In this document: piece by piece, positions 25,254 to 27,275 of the stretch
How the letters are laid out: every line of letters starts with the position of its first letter
Numbering within the stretch: position 1 is the first letter of the stretch
From: Candidatus Delongbacteria bacterium
Lineage (GTDB): Bacteria; UBA4055
Direction: 5' to 3'
Assembly (NCBI GenBank): GCA_003477045.1
Contig: DMTS01000030.1
Location: forward strand, 6,552 to 33,826
Length of the DNA: 27,275 nt
The notes under the pieces: model-generated
The model's input: the letters and a program-made list of their open reading frames with translations, nothing else
Told to the model about the DNA's origin: nothing
Databases searched by the model: none
Made by a program: the position numbers and the translations under genes

Positions 25254-26491
25254 ATGAGAAGGAGTATTGCGTTTTTGGCAGTTCTTATAGCTGCAATGTT
25301 TTTATTGGCAATGTCGGATTCACTGAAAGAAGAACCGAATAATAAAGAAATAACTGTACCAAAAATTGAAATGCAAAAAAGTGACGGATTTATCACACAG
25401 GAAGAATTGAATAACATAGCCATTAATTATTACAAATACATGTTCGAAGAGGAGCATGAATGGAAAGGTACTAAGCGAAAAGAAGGTGAAGAACTGATAC
25501 GAAGCATTGTACGTTTTAAAGCAGATACATTAACATTGGCTTATATGGTTAGTTTTTATCCTGAAGGTAATGTCATGATCTTTTCCAATAAGAATTTTGG
25601 TCCACCGACAGGACCAAACGGCAGTGGTGTATGGTATATGGGGGTGAAAGAAGGAGAAATTTCAATATTTGACGAATCTTTAAATTTTGTTATTAGACGA
25701 ATGTTCCGTGATCTTTTAGAAGATATTAAATCAAACAACCTATCACAAAATAAAAAATATTTTGATCAATGGGTAAGGTTTATTGTACCCCCGGAAGAAT
25801 TTCACGAGAGGACAAGTTTTGATGATCAATATCCACCTCCTGAGTGGTGGGTCGAAAAAAAAAGCTCAAAAGCAGTAAAAATATTGAAGGAATGATTAAA
25901 ACTGAATGGAATCAATACTACCCGTTCAATAAAAAATGTCCCGTTATTACAGATACATTATCTTTGGTTGGTTGCACTCCACTTGCAATGTCACAATTGA
26001 TGAGGAAATGGGAATGGCCGATTAATGGTATTGGTCTGAATACAGACTCATGGCCTGAAACAAGTTTAGAAACAATTGATTTCAGTACAGCAATTTATGA
26101 CTATAATAATATGGCCCGATTTGCAGATTCTTCAAGTTCTGCTGCTATTCAGAATGCGGTTTCAACTCTATCATATCATGCGGGTGTAGCACTCAATGTG
26201 AGTTATGGTATAAGAGCAACTAGTGGCGACGATAAGTATATCCCTAACATAATTTCTACTCATTTTAATTATACTTCACAACTAAAATCCAAAGCTATGG
26301 AATATACTGATTTATCGTTTTGGATAGATTCTCTTAAGACAACTATGATATCAGGCACTCCTGTGTTATACTCTGCAAAATGGGATACTGAGGATACTTC
26401 ATGGCACACTTGGATTGTTGACGGATATAAAACTTTAGAGGATCAATTTCACTTTAACATGGGGTGGTGGTCAGAGAGTATTTGTCTATAG
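25254..26491 (+). pseudogene. C10 (streptopain-like) cysteine protease, split by a frame change
   Basis: The first frame (25254-25895, 213 aa) encodes a signal peptide (about residues 1-20) and a Spi-type propeptide with ITQEELNNIAINYY and YMVSFYPEGNVMIFS. The second frame (to 26491) holds the protease: KTEWNQYYPFNKKCP, the catalytic Cys in GCTPLAMSQLM (codon 25973-25975) and the catalytic His in SWHTWIVDGY (codon 26405-26407). Joining needs a -1 shift at the A9 tract 25855-25863, where gaA AAA AAA is a possible slippery heptamer. The protein ends at FNMGWW, short of the usual FNWGWGG tail. A second reading is possible: an ATGA overlap at 25892-25895 could restart translation at the mature domain. 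Mutation, assembly error or true frameshifting cannot be separated here. Confidence 0.75.
25855..25863 (+). other. A9 homopolymer at the protease frame change
   Basis: Nine consecutive A lie at codons E201-K202-K203-S204 of the first frame, exactly where the second frame takes over. Eight A would give one open frame. Such tracts allow transcriptional slippage, ribosomal -1 shifting or replication slippage, and are common sites of sequencing error. Confidence 0.8.
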
Positions 26492-26493
26492 TG

Positions 26494-26529
26494 AAAAAGG
26501 GCGGTTATTTTGTGAAATCGCCCTTTTTT
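26494..26529. terminator. Bidirectional terminator between the C10 protease and the outer-membrane protein
   Basis: The stem AAAAAGGGCG / CGCCCTTTTT extends inward by three more pairs (one G-U) around a 9-nt loop, giving T runs on both strands. It starts 2 nt after the protease stop and ends about 8 nt before the stop of the convergent - strand gene, serving both. Confidence 0.88.
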
Positions 26530-26536
26530 ATTTACT

Positions 26537-27142
26537 TTAGAACATAAATCCTGCAGTTATACCAAGTGCGGTATAAGTGTCTCCTTCAACTCCCCTGTAG
26601 CTGTAATTCAGATTCAGCATGCATCTTGTACCTGCTCCGAGGTTGAATCCGTATCCGCCTCCGATCAGAAGCCCGATCCCGCTGTCGCTTGTAGCTGAGA
26701 AATTATCAATAGTGCTTTCGACATTAAGGTAAGCGAAGCCGAGATCACCACGGACAAAGAAACCTTTTCCGACAGTTTCATTGAAGAAATGCATAGCACT
26801 GGCTGCATATATGTACTGGTTGAACTGGACAGTTTCTCCATCATAATCAAAAGCATCAGCTACACCGTCAATTACAAATCCCACAGCGGTATGATGCCCA
26901 TTCACAGGGAAATAGAAACCGAACATATCAACTGCAATTTCAGTCCTTGTTACGCCGTCAATTTCTTCAAATGCATCAAGAGCTTTCTGCATTGCGTCAG
27001 GATACTGGGATGTTCCGTAACCCAATCCCCAGTATGTGTACCATGATTCAAGCTTATTACCGTTTATAATGTTCTGATCCTGCGCATTGACCGGTAGTAT
27101 TAAGAAAACAGCTAAACCCGCTAATAAACATAATCTTCTCAT
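26537..27142 (-). CDS. Outer-membrane beta-barrel-like protein
   Basis: This 201-aa protein has a clear signal peptide (RRLCLLAGLAVFLILPVNA, with likely cleavage before QDQ at residue 21). The mature part is rich in alternating strands with aromatic residues, for example GIGLLIGGGYGFNLGAG, CMLNLNYSYRGV and the final TALGITAGFMF. A terminal Phe is the usual signal for outer-membrane insertion. It resembles small OmpA/OmpW-size barrels, but no specific family is recognised. GGGGAG lies upstream of the start. It may be co-transcribed with the partial gene that ends 18 nt before it. Confidence 0.75.
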   Translation of the reverse strand: MRRLCLLAGLAVFLILPVNAQDQNIINGNKLESWYTYWGLGYGTSQYPDAMQKALDAFEEIDGVTRTEIAVDMFGFYFPVNGHHTAVGFVIDGVADAFDYDGETVQFNQYIYAASAMHFFNETVGKGFFVRGDLGFAYLNVESTIDNFSATSDSGIGLLIGGGYGFNLGAGTRCMLNLNYSYRGVEGDTYTALGITAGFMF

Positions 27143-27160
27143 TTCCCACTCCCCTGTTAT

Positions 27161-27275
27161 TTATTTCTCTTCTGCGTGATAATGCGTAGCATTCTTCGAG
27201 AGCTTGCCCTTCAATTCTTTATGGTAGAAGTCGTATGTCATAGGCTGAAGATCAGGATCAAGGATCTCAGCTTCA
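27161..27275 (-). CDS. C-terminal end of an unidentified protein, cut by the window edge
   Basis: The - strand is open from the window edge to a TAA at 27161-27163, giving the last 37 residues, which include PDLQPMTYDFYHKELKG and end in HYHAEEK. Codon choice looks like a real gene and it lies directly upstream of the outer-membrane protein on the same strand. The charged, His-rich tail does not let me name the family. Confidence 0.5.
   Translation of the reverse strand, partial: EAEILDPDLQPMTYDFYHKELKGKLSKNATHYHAEEK

Noticed and set aside
25254..25895. Independent small Spi-like inhibitor gene with an unrelated downstream gene
   Set aside because: Prodomain and protease match one C10 precursor in order and meet at a homopolymer; a single broken gene is simpler, although a split pair is kept as a finding.
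1..27275. Insertion sequences, phage genes, CRISPR arrays and rRNA
   Set aside because: No transposase or phage protein, no regularly spaced repeats and no rRNA segments were seen on either strand; the only large-scale repetition is the pair of diverged hyf-like cassettes.

Overview
The window suggests a strict or facultative anaerobic Gram-negative bacterium with moderately low GC. Evidence for the Gram-negative envelope is a signal-peptide beta-barrel-like protein ending in Phe and a lipoprotein-like six-bladed propeller; evidence for anaerobic H2 metabolism is a complete hydG-hydE-hydF set. The mix (propeller lipoprotein, C10 protease, DUF502, DUF554) resembles the Bacteroidota/FCB group, but no taxonomic marker is present, so this is a guess.

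Layout. (1) 16-5017, + strand: a NuoF-type NADH-binding subunit, a terminator, then hydG, hydE and hydF, the three maturases that build the [FeFe]-hydrogenase H-cluster. No hydrogenase catalytic gene lies in the window. (2) 5123-20228, - strand: one tightly packed operon of 13 genes, read right to left from a good sigma70-type promoter at 20262-20290. It starts with a DUF502 membrane protein and continues with two successive complete six-gene cassettes, each in the order hyfB-hyfC-hyfE-hyfF-hyfG-(hyfH/hyfI fusion). (3) 20313-20493, + strand: a promoter, a tRNA-Val(GAC) and a terminator that lies inside the oppositely oriented end of a PfkB-type kinase gene. (4) 21642-25109, + strand: a propeller lipoprotein, DUF554 membrane protein and the ABC-F factor EttA. 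(5) 25254-27275: a C10 (streptopain-like) protease gene broken by a frame change at an A9 tract, a bidirectional terminator, an outer-membrane protein and the tail of an unidentified gene on the - strand.

The most interesting system is the double cassette. Its subunits are clear relatives of group 4 membrane [NiFe] hydrogenases and complex I. In both copies all four Cys ligands of the [NiFe] site in the large subunit are gone, as known for Ehr (energy-converting-hydrogenase-related) complexes. In addition, the ligands of the proximal (N2-type) [4Fe-4S] cluster in the small subunit are replaced: four of four in one copy and three of four in the other. The ferredoxin domain is reduced to exactly one possible [4Fe-4S] site. 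By contrast, the Glu and Lys residues of the proton-conducting antiporter-like subunits remain. I infer two different, stably kept membrane complexes with intact ion-channel machinery but without the standard electron path. Whether they work with the [FeFe] hydrogenase implied by hydGEF, with DUF502, or in non-redox ion or solute transport cannot be told from sequence alone.
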